Assembly (NCBI GenBank): GCA_905221605.1
Contig: CAJNDS010002317.1
Coordinates: 126,001-190,000, forward strand
Length of the DNA stretch: 64,000 nucleotides
Reading direction: 5' to 3'
DNA from: Symbiodinium natans
Lineage: Eukaryota; Sar; Dinophyceae; Suessiales; Symbiodiniaceae
The translations under genes and the position numbers were made by a program. A model generated the notes under the pieces. The model made no database searches. It was not told the origin of the DNA and saw only the letters and a program-made list of their open reading frames with translations. Position 1 is the stretch's first letter. Every line of letters starts with the position of its first letter. Positions 54,901 through 62,564 of the stretch are shown piece by piece.

Positions 54901-57900
54901 CTCTCGCTGTTCTTCCTTTGTGGTAGGGCTTGTTTGGATACTTTCCAGCCTTGTAGCCTAACTTTTGTCGTATTGCTACAATCAAATCCAGTAAGGCTGT
55001 TGTCGCTGGCTCCACATCAATCGCAAACAGAACTTCTTCGGAAATGTAGTTCATCTCGAAAGAAAACTTCACCACTTTCTCGGCCAACTTCTTCGTCGGT
55101 GCTTTCCCCGGCACTGGAATCGCCCACGAAAATCGAGTCCATGAATCAAGAATGATCAGACTCACACTGTTCTGACCCATGTACATGAAGTCCATCTGGA
55201 TCACTGGCTTTCCTGGGTCTTCATACTTTGCTTCACTGCTTTGTGGGGTATGGTCCTGTTTCGACTTTGCTGCTGCACAGAAATCACACCATGGTTGCAT
55301 TGGCATGTGGGTTGCCATATGCTCTTCAATCTCTGCTTCTGTCGGTTCGGGCACTCCGGGTCTTGTTCTTGCTTTGGGCCTTTGCTTCCTCAGCCTGTCT
55401 GCAACTTCTTCTGCGTCCTCATCTCTGTCTTCGGTGAGGTAGTTGCACAGTCTCCTGAACATCTTCACCTTTGACCCTGAGACGCTCAAACCCAAATACC
55501 GACAACCTTCTCGCAGCTTCTCAATCTCACTCGTTGCTGTGAGTGACTCTCCATTCACCACAATAGTACTTCCCATGTCGAGTTCCAACTCTTGGTGTCC
55601 TCCTGCCTTTCCTTGCTGCTTCACAACTCCTTTCGGCACTGGCACCTGCAACTCTTCTGGAGCTCCTCTTTCTCTTCCAAACCATTCTGGCTCCTCTTCC
55701 ATCTTCTTTTCTTCCTCCTTTGGTGCTTCTTCTGGCGCTACCTCTTCTACCAAGCACTTGTCCAGATACTCTGGTGTCCTGTGCAAGAATGTGAGAATTT
55801 CTGATCGAAAAAGCAATCCCGGTATTCGATCTTCCAAGTCGGATTTTCGCTCGAGCAATTCCGTTGCTTCAATCACTTCCCATTCGTTGCCCACCTTCAC
55901 GATGGTGGTCCTGTACTTCCAAGTACCTGTCGGTGGCTTTACAAACTCAAGTCCAAAATGGCGATGGACTGGCGTTCCATTCGGTAGAAGGCTCCAATCC
56001 TTCTCTGGGACTTTACCAAAGTCATAGGCCAAAGTCACCTTGACTGCCCTGACTTGCTCGACTCCTCTAACTTCCGCTGTCAATCTCAAGCTATTCCTCT
56101 GATATTCCACAGGCACCCGTGCCTTACCATCGGGAGATACAAGTTCCCCCGCCTGGGTTTCTTCTCCCCAGGTCTCGCCCCCTTGGCGCTGTTTGCATCC
56201 CACTGACACAAACTTCCATCCATTTTTGAGTAGCCTTCCTAAAGACAGCAAGATGTTATTGGTGTCCGACAACACAAAGTCCTCAGTCACACTGCAGCTA
56301 CTGAACTGCAAAACTGCTCGCCGCATACCTTCAACTCGCATCGCACCCCCTTGTGCGTCCTGCAACCTCAGAGAGGTTGGGGTCGAAACTTCGACGCCTG
56401 CATCCGACAATCTTCGTGGTAACAAACTCACATCTGCTCCTGAATCCAAGATCACCACATGTTGCTTTGTGTCCAACTGGACCATTCGCACATTGAGAGG
56501 TTCCGATCCTCCCTGACTCAGAGGTTCCAATCCTCCTGGAGGTCCCAATCCTCCTTGAACTCTTTCCAAGCTGTTTTCATACCATTGATACAGCTCATCA
56601 CTCTCATGATCTTGTTTGTTCTCACTCTCATCCCCGATGTAGTAGCACTCTGGTCCTTGCACCTCTATCCTTCTGGTGAACCAATCACCTTCTTCTTCTG
56701 AAACTTCGCTAAGCTCATAGTGCTCTGTGCCGTCAGGTGGTGTGTTCGCAATGTGATGGAAATCAATGTTCCTCACTCTCCTTATCCTGTATTGGCTCGC
56801 ACTCTGCGACGGAGTAACAGACTCGACTGTCGAGTGGGGTACCTCGGTGCTGGCCTCGCTCGCCTGCACTTCTCGAACATTGCGGTTTGGACACTCGTTT
56901 CCCCAATGTCCTCGCTGCTTGCAGAATCGGCAAACATCTCTGTCCAACTTCTTTCCTCCACCTTTCTTTCCTCCTTTGCCATGCTTTCCACCTTTCTTTC
57001 CGCCTTTCTTTCCTCCTTTGTGGAAACCTTTGCCTCGTCCTTTCTTTCCTCCTTTGTAGCTTCCTTTTCGTCCACCTTTTCTCCATTGGCGAAATCCTGC
57101 TCCAAAGCTTGACCACGAGTAGGATCCTTTTCCTCCTTTGTTTCCTTTGTTGCCTTTGTTTCCTTTTCCTCCTCCTTTCTCGTACACTGCATCCACTTCC
57201 ATTGGTGCTGGTCCTTGATCTGCATTCGAACTGCTCGCTGTGTTCTGCAAGGTCTTTTGCTTCAACACCGTCTGGTAATCCCAAGTTTTGCTGCTTTGCT
57301 CGTATGAAAGAATCGCTTGCTTCACTGACATGTAGTTTGTTCCTTCGGGCATTGTCAAAGTAAGGTGGTCTCGAATCGCCCTCGGTGAACATCGAAGCAA
57401 AACTCCCATCAACAAATCTCGATCGTAGGTCTTTCCTGAAGCGATCTCGTACTCCCGAACAAGGTTTTCCAGTGAACCAATCTGCTCCACCATGCTCTTG
57501 GCCCCATCGAAGTTGGGAAACATCCCAATCGCTTGACTGAGGGTTAGAGCTCGTTGTTTGGTGGCTGGTTGGTATTCCCAAAGCAAACTTTGATAGAGAC
57601 GATACCCACATCGCTCCCTACTCCAATTTCGAGACAGTTGCGTTGCTGCCCCTCGCATATACGAAGTCAGTATGTGGTAAAGCTTTGTCGAAAGTTCTCT
57701 CTCCACTGTAGTGAGAGTCGAAACATCGATCGGCGTTGCTCCCAGACTTTCAATCATACTTAGAGCTTCTGAGTACTGCGAATCGGCAAAACCTAGCCAA
57801 TTCAGAAACTGATGTTTCCAGGTTGTAAAATCCGGTGGATGTTCTCCCGAGGCTTGTGGGTTCCAAACATCTGGTGCCTTGATCGCCTTTGTCGCACTTT

Positions 57901-58552
57901 CAATCCTTCGGTTCAGATCATCCGAACTGCTTGCTTGTTGCTCCAACCTTTGTAGCGCACTCATTCCAACTTGGGTCGCCCTTGTCAATGCAGTCAGAAT
58001 TTCAGAAAGTTCTGTGGGTTGTTGGGGTGGTCCATTCTGCTGCATCCCTTGCACTGCAGAAAACTGTAACACGACAAGCACACACAGCATCGCTCCTCTC
58101 TGTTGTTTTCTCACACAAGCACACGAACGCAAGTGATCTCTCCGTGCCCCTCTGCTCAAGCGCCTCCGAAAACATGAATGTTGCAATCTCCACAAACATG
58201 ACTGACGACATGACTGCAAATGCACTGTCGCTTGCAAACATCCAATGCACAACATGATCGCACCTGATACTCCAAGCATAAGCATCATTGCCATTGCTCC
58301 ATTGTAATCGAATTGCATAGTCTTGGGGTCGTAGAGGTTCTTTGCTCCTGGAATGCTGGTCCAAATCCACATCACCAATGGATCATTTGTTCCATTCATA
58401 GTCTCGTCGAAGTAGAGGCTCTTGTTTGTACATAGGCCATAGAATTTTGATTCCTCCTGGTAGTCGATCTCTGCTTTCTCCTCCTGGTAGTCGATCTCTG
58501 CTTTCTCCTTCTGGTAGTCGACCTCATCGTCCTGACCAATCTCCCCAGTCAT
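51749..58552 (-). CDS. inner element gag-pol polyprotein
   Basis: From Met at 58552 the frame gives about 2267 residues. In order: a 9-residue repeat with IDYQEEKAE (about 58525-58450); membrane segment MMLMLGVSGAIMLCIGCL (about 58300-58240); a Cys/Arg-rich loop; a second hydrophobic stretch AMLCVLVVLQFSAVQ (about 58095-58045); Gag capsid-like region (58030-57200); Gly/Lys-rich basic region; CCHC knuckle CRFCKQRGHWGNEC (56937-56893); protease LDSGADVSLL (about 56450); SAP-like helices (about 55525-55440); integrase zinc HMATHMPMQPWCDFC (55324-55280) with DDE at QMDF (55193), AIDVE (55020) and RVERH (54898); RT LDIRDAFLQV (53632-53606) and HVDDE (53376-53362); RNase H FTDADW (52787), SSAESE, RMDSS and NIADLN. 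The frame is also open upstream into the LTR (59920), but that part looks out of frame. The true pol end may precede 51749. Confidence 0.92.
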   Translation of the reverse strand: MTGEIGQDDEVDYQKEKAEIDYQEEKAEIDYQEESKFYGLCTNKSLYFDETMNGTNDPLVMWIWTSIPGAKNLYDPKTMQFDYNGAMAMMLMLGVSGAIMLCIGCLQATVHLQSCRQSCLWRLQHSCFRRRLSRGARRDHLRSCACVRKQQRGAMLCVLVVLQFSAVQGMQQNGPPQQPTELSEILTALTRATQVGMSALQRLEQQASSSDDLNRRIESATKAIKAPDVWNPQASGEHPPDFTTWKHQFLNWLGFADSQYSEALSMIESLGATPIDVSTLTTVERELSTKLYHILTSYMRGAATQLSRNWSRERCGYRLYQSLLWEYQPATKQRALTLSQAIGMFPNFDGAKSMVEQIGSLENLVREYEIASGKTYDRDLLMGVLLRCSPRAIRDHLTLTMPEGTNYMSVKQAILSYEQSSKTWDYQTVLKQKTLQNTASSSNADQGPAPMEVDAVYEKGGGKGNKGNKGNKGGKGSYSWSSFGAGFRQWRKGGRKGSYKGGKKGRGKGFHKGGKKGGKKGGKHGKGGKKGGGKKLDRDVCRFCKQRGHWGNECPNRNVREVQASEASTEVPHSTVESVTPSQSASQYRIRRVRNIDFHHIANTPPDGTEHYELSEVSEEEGDWFTRRIEVQGPECYYIGDESENKQDHESDELYQWYENSLERVQGGLGPPGGLEPLSQGGSEPLNVRMVQLDTKQHVVILDSGADVSLLPRRLSDAGVEVSTPTSLRLQDAQGGAMRVEGMRRAVLQFSSCSVTEDFVLSDTNNILLSLGRLLKNGWKFVSVGCKQRQGGETWGEETQAGELVSPDGKARVPVEYQRNSLRLTAEVRGVEQVRAVKVTLAYDFGKVPEKDWSLLPNGTPVHRHFGLEFVKPPTGTWKYRTTIVKVGNEWEVIEATELLERKSDLEDRIPGLLFRSEILTFLHRTPEYLDKCLVEEVAPEEAPKEEEKKMEEEPEWFGRERGAPEELQVPVPKGVVKQQGKAGGHQELELDMGSTIVVNGESLTATSEIEKLREGCRYLGLSVSGSKVKMFRRLCNYLTEDRDEDAEEVADRLRKQRPKARTRPGVPEPTEAEIEEHMATHMPMQPWCDFCAAAKSKQDHTPQSSEAKYEDPGKPVIQMDFMYMGQNSVSLIILDSWTRFSWAIPVPGKAPTKKLAEKVVKFSFEMNYISEEVLFAIDVEPATTALLDLIVAIRQKLGYKAGKYPNKPYHKGRTARVERHIQNLRRQSLTMIEMVEDRIGEKIPEDHALRAWAIHHAAWLFNRYHLHSGTQSTAFQLVYGRPYQGQILPFGEYVFGLAKPGGVKNRSLWTGGIWVGKDDRDMDVITSKDGIFTSRSVRRTQPAWRARETLQLQGSPWTKKAPRLGHTAHAAPLPRIVEEPGKEKEGGENEPEPAGDEAGSDVESSKHDTISDLLLSSGQPTPRSSSTDSNQGGGQKRETEGEEREEPAKASKTADAEEPPTKQQKTAESSPTSADPGSPKGSLFPPLYAGQVEEQEDETGYHEDDLWEERVWKECEEEYEADSEGEEEDEDRPPKVSEEELERLDAEAGKAELDKLANMKVVKTIKKEECSEEGKFLTLRTVFDWRKRDGVWKRRCRIVCREFRAGAQSTEETFSPTSGHAAVRMMFLFHLIYNWELTVLDIRDAFLQVTQKALMYADISPWIRTLLGLDEDHVWKVEKCLPGQRSAAEQWFTHLVEILKRLGFEQFVGIPPILKHRVKKIAVSIHVDDELVAGAKGEGKWLICELEKFFKLTVEGPFPSRRGSGEQLHYLKRTYEFLEEGILVTVSKKHYEKLRGLYKLGNRKPRQTPEHQLIGTVDNSKELEENECKKFRSALGTLLYISQDRWDLQHVTKCLASKMSKPTEQALTCLKQALLYVQGTEQLGFLLKYTKVGNKMMDAIYQREEQEEEDEEKKGTHSMEVFTDADWASDREARWSTSSVIVCVNAVPVLSYSRTQKATALSSAESEVLACSGGASEAMLLKKLWMFLAGKLLVEIRMDSSAGRQWMMRTGVGGLKHIDLRVLWLQRGVKNNSFKAKPVPTKLNIADLNTKRLGVSRRRFLMYHIGAMVWNGESHERYGKEEAMEHVAGEVCRSQVRALRATLLSERGSKTARATRICFHLCEGSEWMDYSFQCATRRNFRFTLVLHGRAEGERRTTGTTGRRTTGTTGRRTTGTAKKDHRNHRKKDHRNRRKKDHRNRRKKDHRNRRRNSLFEDLCKSIVRPMRMMFNVQQGQSICISVMHQRIQRQAVVMGCLESVQYQQAKSM
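51903..52236 (-). CDS. inner element 3' ORF, N-terminal membrane segment and 8-residue repeat
   Basis: Starts at Met 52236 and overlaps the end of gag-pol in another frame. After a charged start (MSVEARRLERREFVFIYVKE) comes one strong membrane segment, WIILFSVLLGGIFALLLFYM (about 52165-52105), then repeats of QEPQEEG (24-base unit TTCCTGTGGTCCTTCTTCCTGTGG on plus, 52095-51920). One repeat unit at about 52017-52028 reads CTTCTTTGCGG where its neighbours read CTTCTTCCTGCGG. The 2-base loss shifts the frame so that the rest is read as RRTTGTTG. A single-span protein after pol recalls the position of env-like genes, but no env similarity is seen. Confidence 0.6.
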
Positions 58553-59807
58553 CTTCCTCACTTCTAGGGTTTGGCTCCTCGCCCCTTTCTCGCATTCTTC
58601 TCCTTTCTGCTCTCCTCCAAGGAGAATTCGGGTAGAGCGTAGTGGCTTGCGTTGCTCCCACTCGCTTCGGTGGTGGTCCCTTTGGCTCTGGAGGTGGCGC
58701 CTTGCTTCCAGCAGGTCGTTCCTTCGGAGGTGGTCCTCTGGAACTGCTCCCTGGTTCAGCTCTCGCATCTTCCATCCTGGGTTGTAGGGTCCCAGGCCCC
58801 GTCCTGGGTTGTAGGGTCCCAGGCCCCGTGTCTCGGCTGGAACTCGCTGTTCCACTGCTTTGGCTTCGCTGGCCGTACCTGGCCCGAAAGTATGCAACTC
58901 CACGAGCAAATTCCTTGGATTCCCTGGCTCTTGCTTCGTCTCCTGAAGGAATTGCACCGGCACGTCTTGCAGCATACTCTTCCTCATTCCGGCGGATGTG
59001 TTCCGCCACTGCTGCGTTGCTGGGTTCCCCGTCCAGCGTGTGAAGAGGAAGTTTCGTACCACACGGCATTGGGTCCGGAGGTGGACACTCTGGAGCTCGT
59101 TCTTGTCCTGGCGGTGGACACTCTGGAGCTTGCTCTGGTTCTGGGCCCGCTGGTGGTGGCGGTGGCCCTCCTGACTTTGGAAACCGAACTGGCTCCTGCA
59201 AGGCTCGCTCCCTTGCTCGCCATTGAATCCTTTCAGTCTCTGCTGCGAGTGCAGAGAGTCTCTCCAGCTGCCTTCGCCTGCGTTTCTCAGCAGACACTTG
59301 CTGCTCTTGCAGCTCCAAGGCGATGTGCCCAGACGAAAGTGTTCTCGGCTCCCTTCTTGGTGTAGGTGGTGCCTCTTGGTACACCATTGTAGTTTCGGGG
59401 CTAGAGGAACTAGGACTCCCGATCTCCACTGGCCCGTCTGGTTCTCCTCCTTCCAAGGGAATGTAATCTCTTCCTTCCACCACTGGTCGTTCGGGCTTCT
59501 TCTTCGGCTTTGGAGGCATATAGCTTGGTGCACTTCCACTTCCTTCAGCTGCACTGCTTGCTGAAGATCCGTAGCCTTTTCCCATGCCAACACGGTGAAT
59601 TTTGATCTCCTTTCTTCGTGGCTCCATTTCTTCTTCTTGTTCCACTTCTTCCATGGGCTCTGCGGGTTCCATCGGCTCCATGGGTTCTGTGAGTTCCATT
59701 GGCTCCATGGGTTCTGTGAGTTCCATGGGCTCTGTAGGTTCTGTGGGCTCCATTGGCTCCACAGCATCAGGGTTCCAACCCAAACCATCATCACGGCCAC
59801 GAGGCAT
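58524..59807 (-). CDS. inner element ORF1, Pro/Glu-rich protein of 427 residues
   Basis: The first ATG after the 5' LTR (38 bases inside it) opens this frame: MPRGRDDGLGWNPDAVEP, then about nine EPM(E/T) repeats, a Lys-rich segment, a charged helix (LELQEQQVSAEKRRRRQLER, about 59310-59250), proline-rich stretches, a tandem GPGTLQPR unit (27-base repeat near 58780-58830), and an acidic end RGEEPNPRSEEDDWGDWSGR. It stops at TGA 58524, 29 bases past the Met that opens gag-pol in the +1 frame. No domain is recognised. The gag-pol frame is open across the same DNA, but its residues there (repeats of NPQSPW-type) look like a shadow. That ORF1 is the translated frame is inference from start position and composition. 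Confidence 0.65.
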   Translation of the reverse strand: MPRGRDDGLGWNPDAVEPMEPTEPTEPMELTEPMEPMELTEPMEPMEPAEPMEEVEQEEEMEPRRKEIKIHRVGMGKGYGSSASSAAEGSGSAPSYMPPKPKKKPERPVVEGRDYIPLEGGEPDGPVEIGSPSSSSPETTMVYQEAPPTPRREPRTLSSGHIALELQEQQVSAEKRRRRQLERLSALAAETERIQWRARERALQEPVRFPKSGGPPPPPAGPEPEQAPECPPPGQERAPECPPPDPMPCGTKLPLHTLDGEPSNAAVAEHIRRNEEEYAARRAGAIPSGDEARARESKEFARGVAYFRARYGQRSQSSGTASSSRDTGPGTLQPRTGPGTLQPRMEDARAEPGSSSRGPPPKERPAGSKAPPPEPKGPPPKRVGATQATTLYPNSPWRRAERRRMRERGEEPNPRSEEDDWGDWSGR

Positions 59808-59826
59808 GGCTTCGGTCCCGGATGCA

Positions 59827-59844
59827 CAGTGTGCTCCGCTACCA
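59827..59844 (-). other. primer-binding site of the inner element
   Basis: On the minus strand TGGTAGCGGAGCACACTG follows the 5' LTR with no spacer. TGGTA(G/T)C(A/G)GAG is the usual start of sites complementary to the 3' end of initiator methionine tRNA; 10 of the first 12 bases match both the plant-type and animal-type versions. The host tRNA is not in the window. Confidence 0.7.
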
Positions 59845-59979
59845 TGCTAAACTTCAAGTCGCTCTTTTTCCTTGAACCGGTAAAAGCGCTGTCGGTAAAA
59901 CATGAGTCACAAATCCACACATGCTCATCAACCCTTTGGGTTGGTAGGTGGGGTTCCCAGGTAGTAGAAAAACTTTACA
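59845..59979 (-). repeat. 5' LTR of the inner element (135 bases)
   Basis: Same sequence as 51122-51256. In element orientation it begins TGTAAAGTTTTTC and ends TTTAGCA. An open frame begins inside it (Met near 59920), which I treat as chance. Confidence 0.95.
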
Positions 59980-59984
59980 GGTTG
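59980..59984. repeat. target-site duplication, right copy (GGTTG)
   Basis: GGTTG directly after ...TTTACA, equal to 51117-51121. Removing the element and one copy leaves the outer coding frame continuous. Confidence 0.95.
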
Positions 59985-60463
59985 AAAACAAGTTCTCCTG
60001 CAAGTTCGTACCTGTGTTCGGGTGCTTCAGGTTCTGATTCCTGAAGAGCCTCATTTTCCTCTTCGACCTGTTCAGGGATTGTGTCGAGTTGCTTTTGTTC
60101 CTTCTTCTGCTTCTTGGCTTTGGGCTCTACTGGGTAGATCAACTTGAGTCTGCTTTGTCCTGTCCAGGACAACCCATTGAATGCCTCAGGGAACTGATCA
60201 TGCTCATCTTCGGTCCAAGATTTGTCATCCTCAAAGAACTCACGCTTGATGGGTTCCTCTCCATAGGTTTTCCTATCAGGCTTCAGGTTTGAGATCTCTA
60301 CCGGGATATGTTTGGAATCTAGAGGATTGAACAATGCTTTCCTGGGCGAATGGTGGTACCTAATCACCTCAGTGCCATCATCACTGATCGACCAAACATC
60401 CTTAGTGTACTCTTCGAACATGCACCTGTCTTGGGCTTCTTTAGGCGTTCCTAAGAGGTTCAC
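59985..60463 (-). pseudogene. outer element pre-integrase region, copy 2 (cut by the inner element)
   Basis: A frame of 162 codons from 60463: VWSISDDGTEVIRYHHSPRK, then ALFNP, EISNLKPDRKTYGEEP, an acidic stretch, LSWTGQSRLKLIYP, a Lys/Gln-rich linker and HRYELAGELVFN, where the inner LTR interrupts. The frame continues after the insert with HNGYEYNQQSS and the SAP-like helices. The product would lie between protease and integrase. Its role is unknown. A second, diverged copy lies immediately to the right. Confidence 0.75.
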
Positions 60464-60469
60464 CTCATC

Positions 60470-61217
60470 AGCGGCGCGACCTGCGCTTCGTACTGCCTGC
60501 GCCCGAGGGCTAGGCTGTCTGCCGCTTCGCGCTCCTAAGCTGCGCGAGACAAGCGCTTCAGCATCTGTTCTTTGCTGCCACTGCTTGGTACTTCAAATTC
60601 GCGACAAAGTTGACGCAAAATCTGCACGCTGCTATTCTTGCTGTACTCATAGCCATCGTCGGTGAACACAAGAGAATCTCGTTCAACTTCACCTCGAGGG
60701 GCTTCTTCCATCTGCACATCTTCTGGGAGGAAACTTTTCTTTTCTTCTTCAAGCTTCTGTCTCTTTGCCTCCTGCTCTTGTGCACTGCTTCTTCGGTCTT
60801 CACGAACAGGTTCTTTAAGGCGAAATCTGGTCTGACCATACCACGGCAAAGCAAATGCTTCTTCAGAAGGTTCTTTGCTCCAATCATCTTCGTCTTCATA
60901 CAAATTCGTAGCATAGACACACTCGCCAATAGTGTATCTCCAGGACGTCAAATTCTCAATGTCCGTGGGCACTCCAGCTACGTTCTTAGGGTTGAACTTG
61001 TGGGCGTGTTGTGGTACCGCACAAGTTCCGTACCAGTCTTCTCAATGCTCCAAGCGCTGGTTCTTGCTTCTTGTTCTTGGCATTCATCTTTGTTCAAGAG
61101 GATGCCCAAGACATTCAGCGGGATAACTCGTGACGACAATGCTGTCACCACTTCAAAATCCCCGCCTGCGCTGATATCCTCAAACTGGTCCATCTTCTGC
61201 GCATACTTCTTGCACAC
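60470..61217 (-). pseudogene. outer element pre-integrase region, copy 1 (frameshifted)
   Basis: Two frames. The first, from 61217 (KKYAQKMDQFEDISAGGDFE, then AWSIEKTGTELVRYHNTP), shifts by one base near 61015. The second, from about 61012 (KFNPKNVAGVPTDIENL, SWRYTIGE), continues to WYGQTRFRLKEPV, a charged linker, DSLVFTDDGYEYSKNSSVQI, then LRQLCREFEVPSSGSKEQML and KRLSRAA before a TAG. Line by line it parallels copy 2: WSI..(T/D)GTE(L/V)(V/I)RYH, W.GQ(T/S)R..L, LVF..(D/N)GYEY, and SAP helices. After the stop the frame still reads RRQYEAQVAPL, like QKRYQEYAIAEPL at the start of the outer integrase, and is then cut at about 60470, where copy 2 begins. Confidence 0.7.
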
Positions 61218-61254
61218 TTCAACGGCTTTCCATGCACCATCTTCTGTTTTGTCA

Positions 61255-61380
61255 TCGCTTAAGCCCCTCTTAAAGCCTTTAAAGTCCCTTCAAAGGATCC
61301 TCCAAAGCTCCCCCTCTTTGTCCCCCTTAAGCCTCCCCCTTAAGCCCCCCCTTAAGCCCCTTTCAGGTGATGGCCCATCA
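61255..61380 (-). repeat. CTTAAGCCCC-type low-complexity repeat
   Basis: On the plus strand CCCTTAAGCC(T/C)CCCC recurs about five times with C runs, within a gap between Gag and the pre-integrase region. It opens no frame and may be an insertion or decayed spacer. Confidence 0.7.
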
Positions 61381-61636
61381 AGCTTGACACTTCCCAGCTG
61401 GATGAAAGGGTGCATCCTTACGTCGAACACAACTAGCACTTTTAACTGCACCCAGCAGAAAAACTAACCCACAGGACTGCTCTCATAAAATGATTCTTGG
61501 ACTGCACGAACACAAAGGTTGCATTCTTCTTCGTGCTCACAACCATTTTTCCACCACAACATTGAAGGATCATCTTCTTCTTGGTGCTTGTGCCTCTTGT
61601 TCTTGCTCTGCATCGCAAAGCTGAAATTCTTCAACA

Positions 61637-62404
61637 CTCAGCACACGACAAAATAGTCAATCTCGTGTTGACTTCGAAAACTTCTGGATACTGTTGTGCA
61701 GAATCTCCAATGTGGATCATGGAGATTTGACGTACGGTCTTTGCTTGGTTCCTGCTGACGCTCGTCACGTTCGTGGTGCTTAACGTGCTCGGTGCTGCAG
61801 TAGAACTTGCTGCTGTGGTACTTTGCTGGTCGTCGTTTCGAACATCACCAAAATCTCTCTGCTTCTGTCTGCATTGGGCCTCAAAGTGACCAGGCCTTCC
61901 ACAGTAACGACAACACTGAGGACTTTTGCTTCCTTTTCCACGTCCTTTTCCAAATCCACGACCAAATTCTTTTCCACGACCAAAACGACCGCGACCTCGA
62001 CCACGACCTTTTCCTCTTCCTCGTCCTTTGGGGTTGTAGCTGTAGTCGTTGCCCTATTGTCTTTTCCTTTGGACTTTCCTTTCCTCCATTTTGTATTTTC
62101 CTTTGCTCTTTTCTTTGCTCTTTTCTTTGCCTTTGCTGAACTTTCCTTTTCCTTTTCCAGGGCCTTTTCTATTATTTTTGTTCACAGGAGAAACTGACGA
62201 AGACTTAAATACTTTGTATCTTCTCTCAAGTTGAGCAACATGTGCTGTCGAAGTTGACCATCTTGCTGATTGAGGATTCAAGGTGGAAAACTCAACAGCT
62301 TCACTTCTCTTTGCTTCAACGGCTTCAATTCTTGCTAACATCTCTGGGTCCAAAGCTCCAATTCCAGGTTTGCATCTTGTGTCTAAATTCACTCCAGCCT
62401 TCAT
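61637..62404 (-). pseudogene. outer element Gag C-terminal part with CCHC knuckle
   Basis: From Met 62404: GIGALDPEMLARIEAVEAKR, EFSTLNPQSARW, VAQLERRYKVFKSS, then a Gly/Lys-rich basic stretch. A TAG (62054-62056, after CAA) interrupts, but the same frame goes on with an Arg/Gly-rich run and the zinc knuckle CCRYCGRPGHFEAQC (61917-61875, C-x2-C-x4-H-x4-C), then a Ser/Thr-rich tail to a stop near 61637. The knuckle binds RNA during packaging. The Val-rich frame at 61780-62004 is a shadow of the same DNA. Confidence 0.75.
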
Positions 62405-62564
62405 GCTCTTCTGAAACTGCTTGGGTTGAACACGTCGGGGGTCTTGATCATCTTGTGCAACTCGACATCTCCCTTCTCTCTTCTCTTTTCTCTTTCTGCT
62501 TGTGCTTGTTCTCGTGCTTCTTGATGCTCACGAAAATCTCGATGCATTTGACCCATATTGTTGA

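Larger units (their letters stand above)
51122..59979 (-). mobile_element. inner Ty1/copia-class LTR retrotransposon, complete, 8858 bases
   Basis: Flanked by GGTTG duplications and bounded by 135-base LTRs that I read as identical (51122-51256 and 59845-59979). In element orientation the order is: 5' LTR, primer-binding site, ORF1 (59807-58524), gag-protease-SAP-integrase-RT-RNase H (58552-51749), overlapping 3' ORF with a membrane segment (52236-51507), purine tract, 3' LTR. Identical LTRs imply a recent insertion. All catalytic residues I looked for are present. The only clear damage is a 2-base gap in the 3' ORF. The element sits in frame inside the outer element's polyprotein gene, at the codons for F-N-H-N-G-Y-E-Y. 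Confidence 0.95.

Noticed and set aside
56720-57363. Plus-strand frames rich in Phe, Pro and Cys over the Gag region
   Set aside because: Reverse of the Gly/Lys-rich basic region of Gag.
58553-59920. N-terminal extension of the gag-pol frame into the 5' LTR
   Set aside because: It starts inside the LTR, and its residues look like a shadow of ORF1, which starts at the first ATG after the LTR. A role cannot be excluded.
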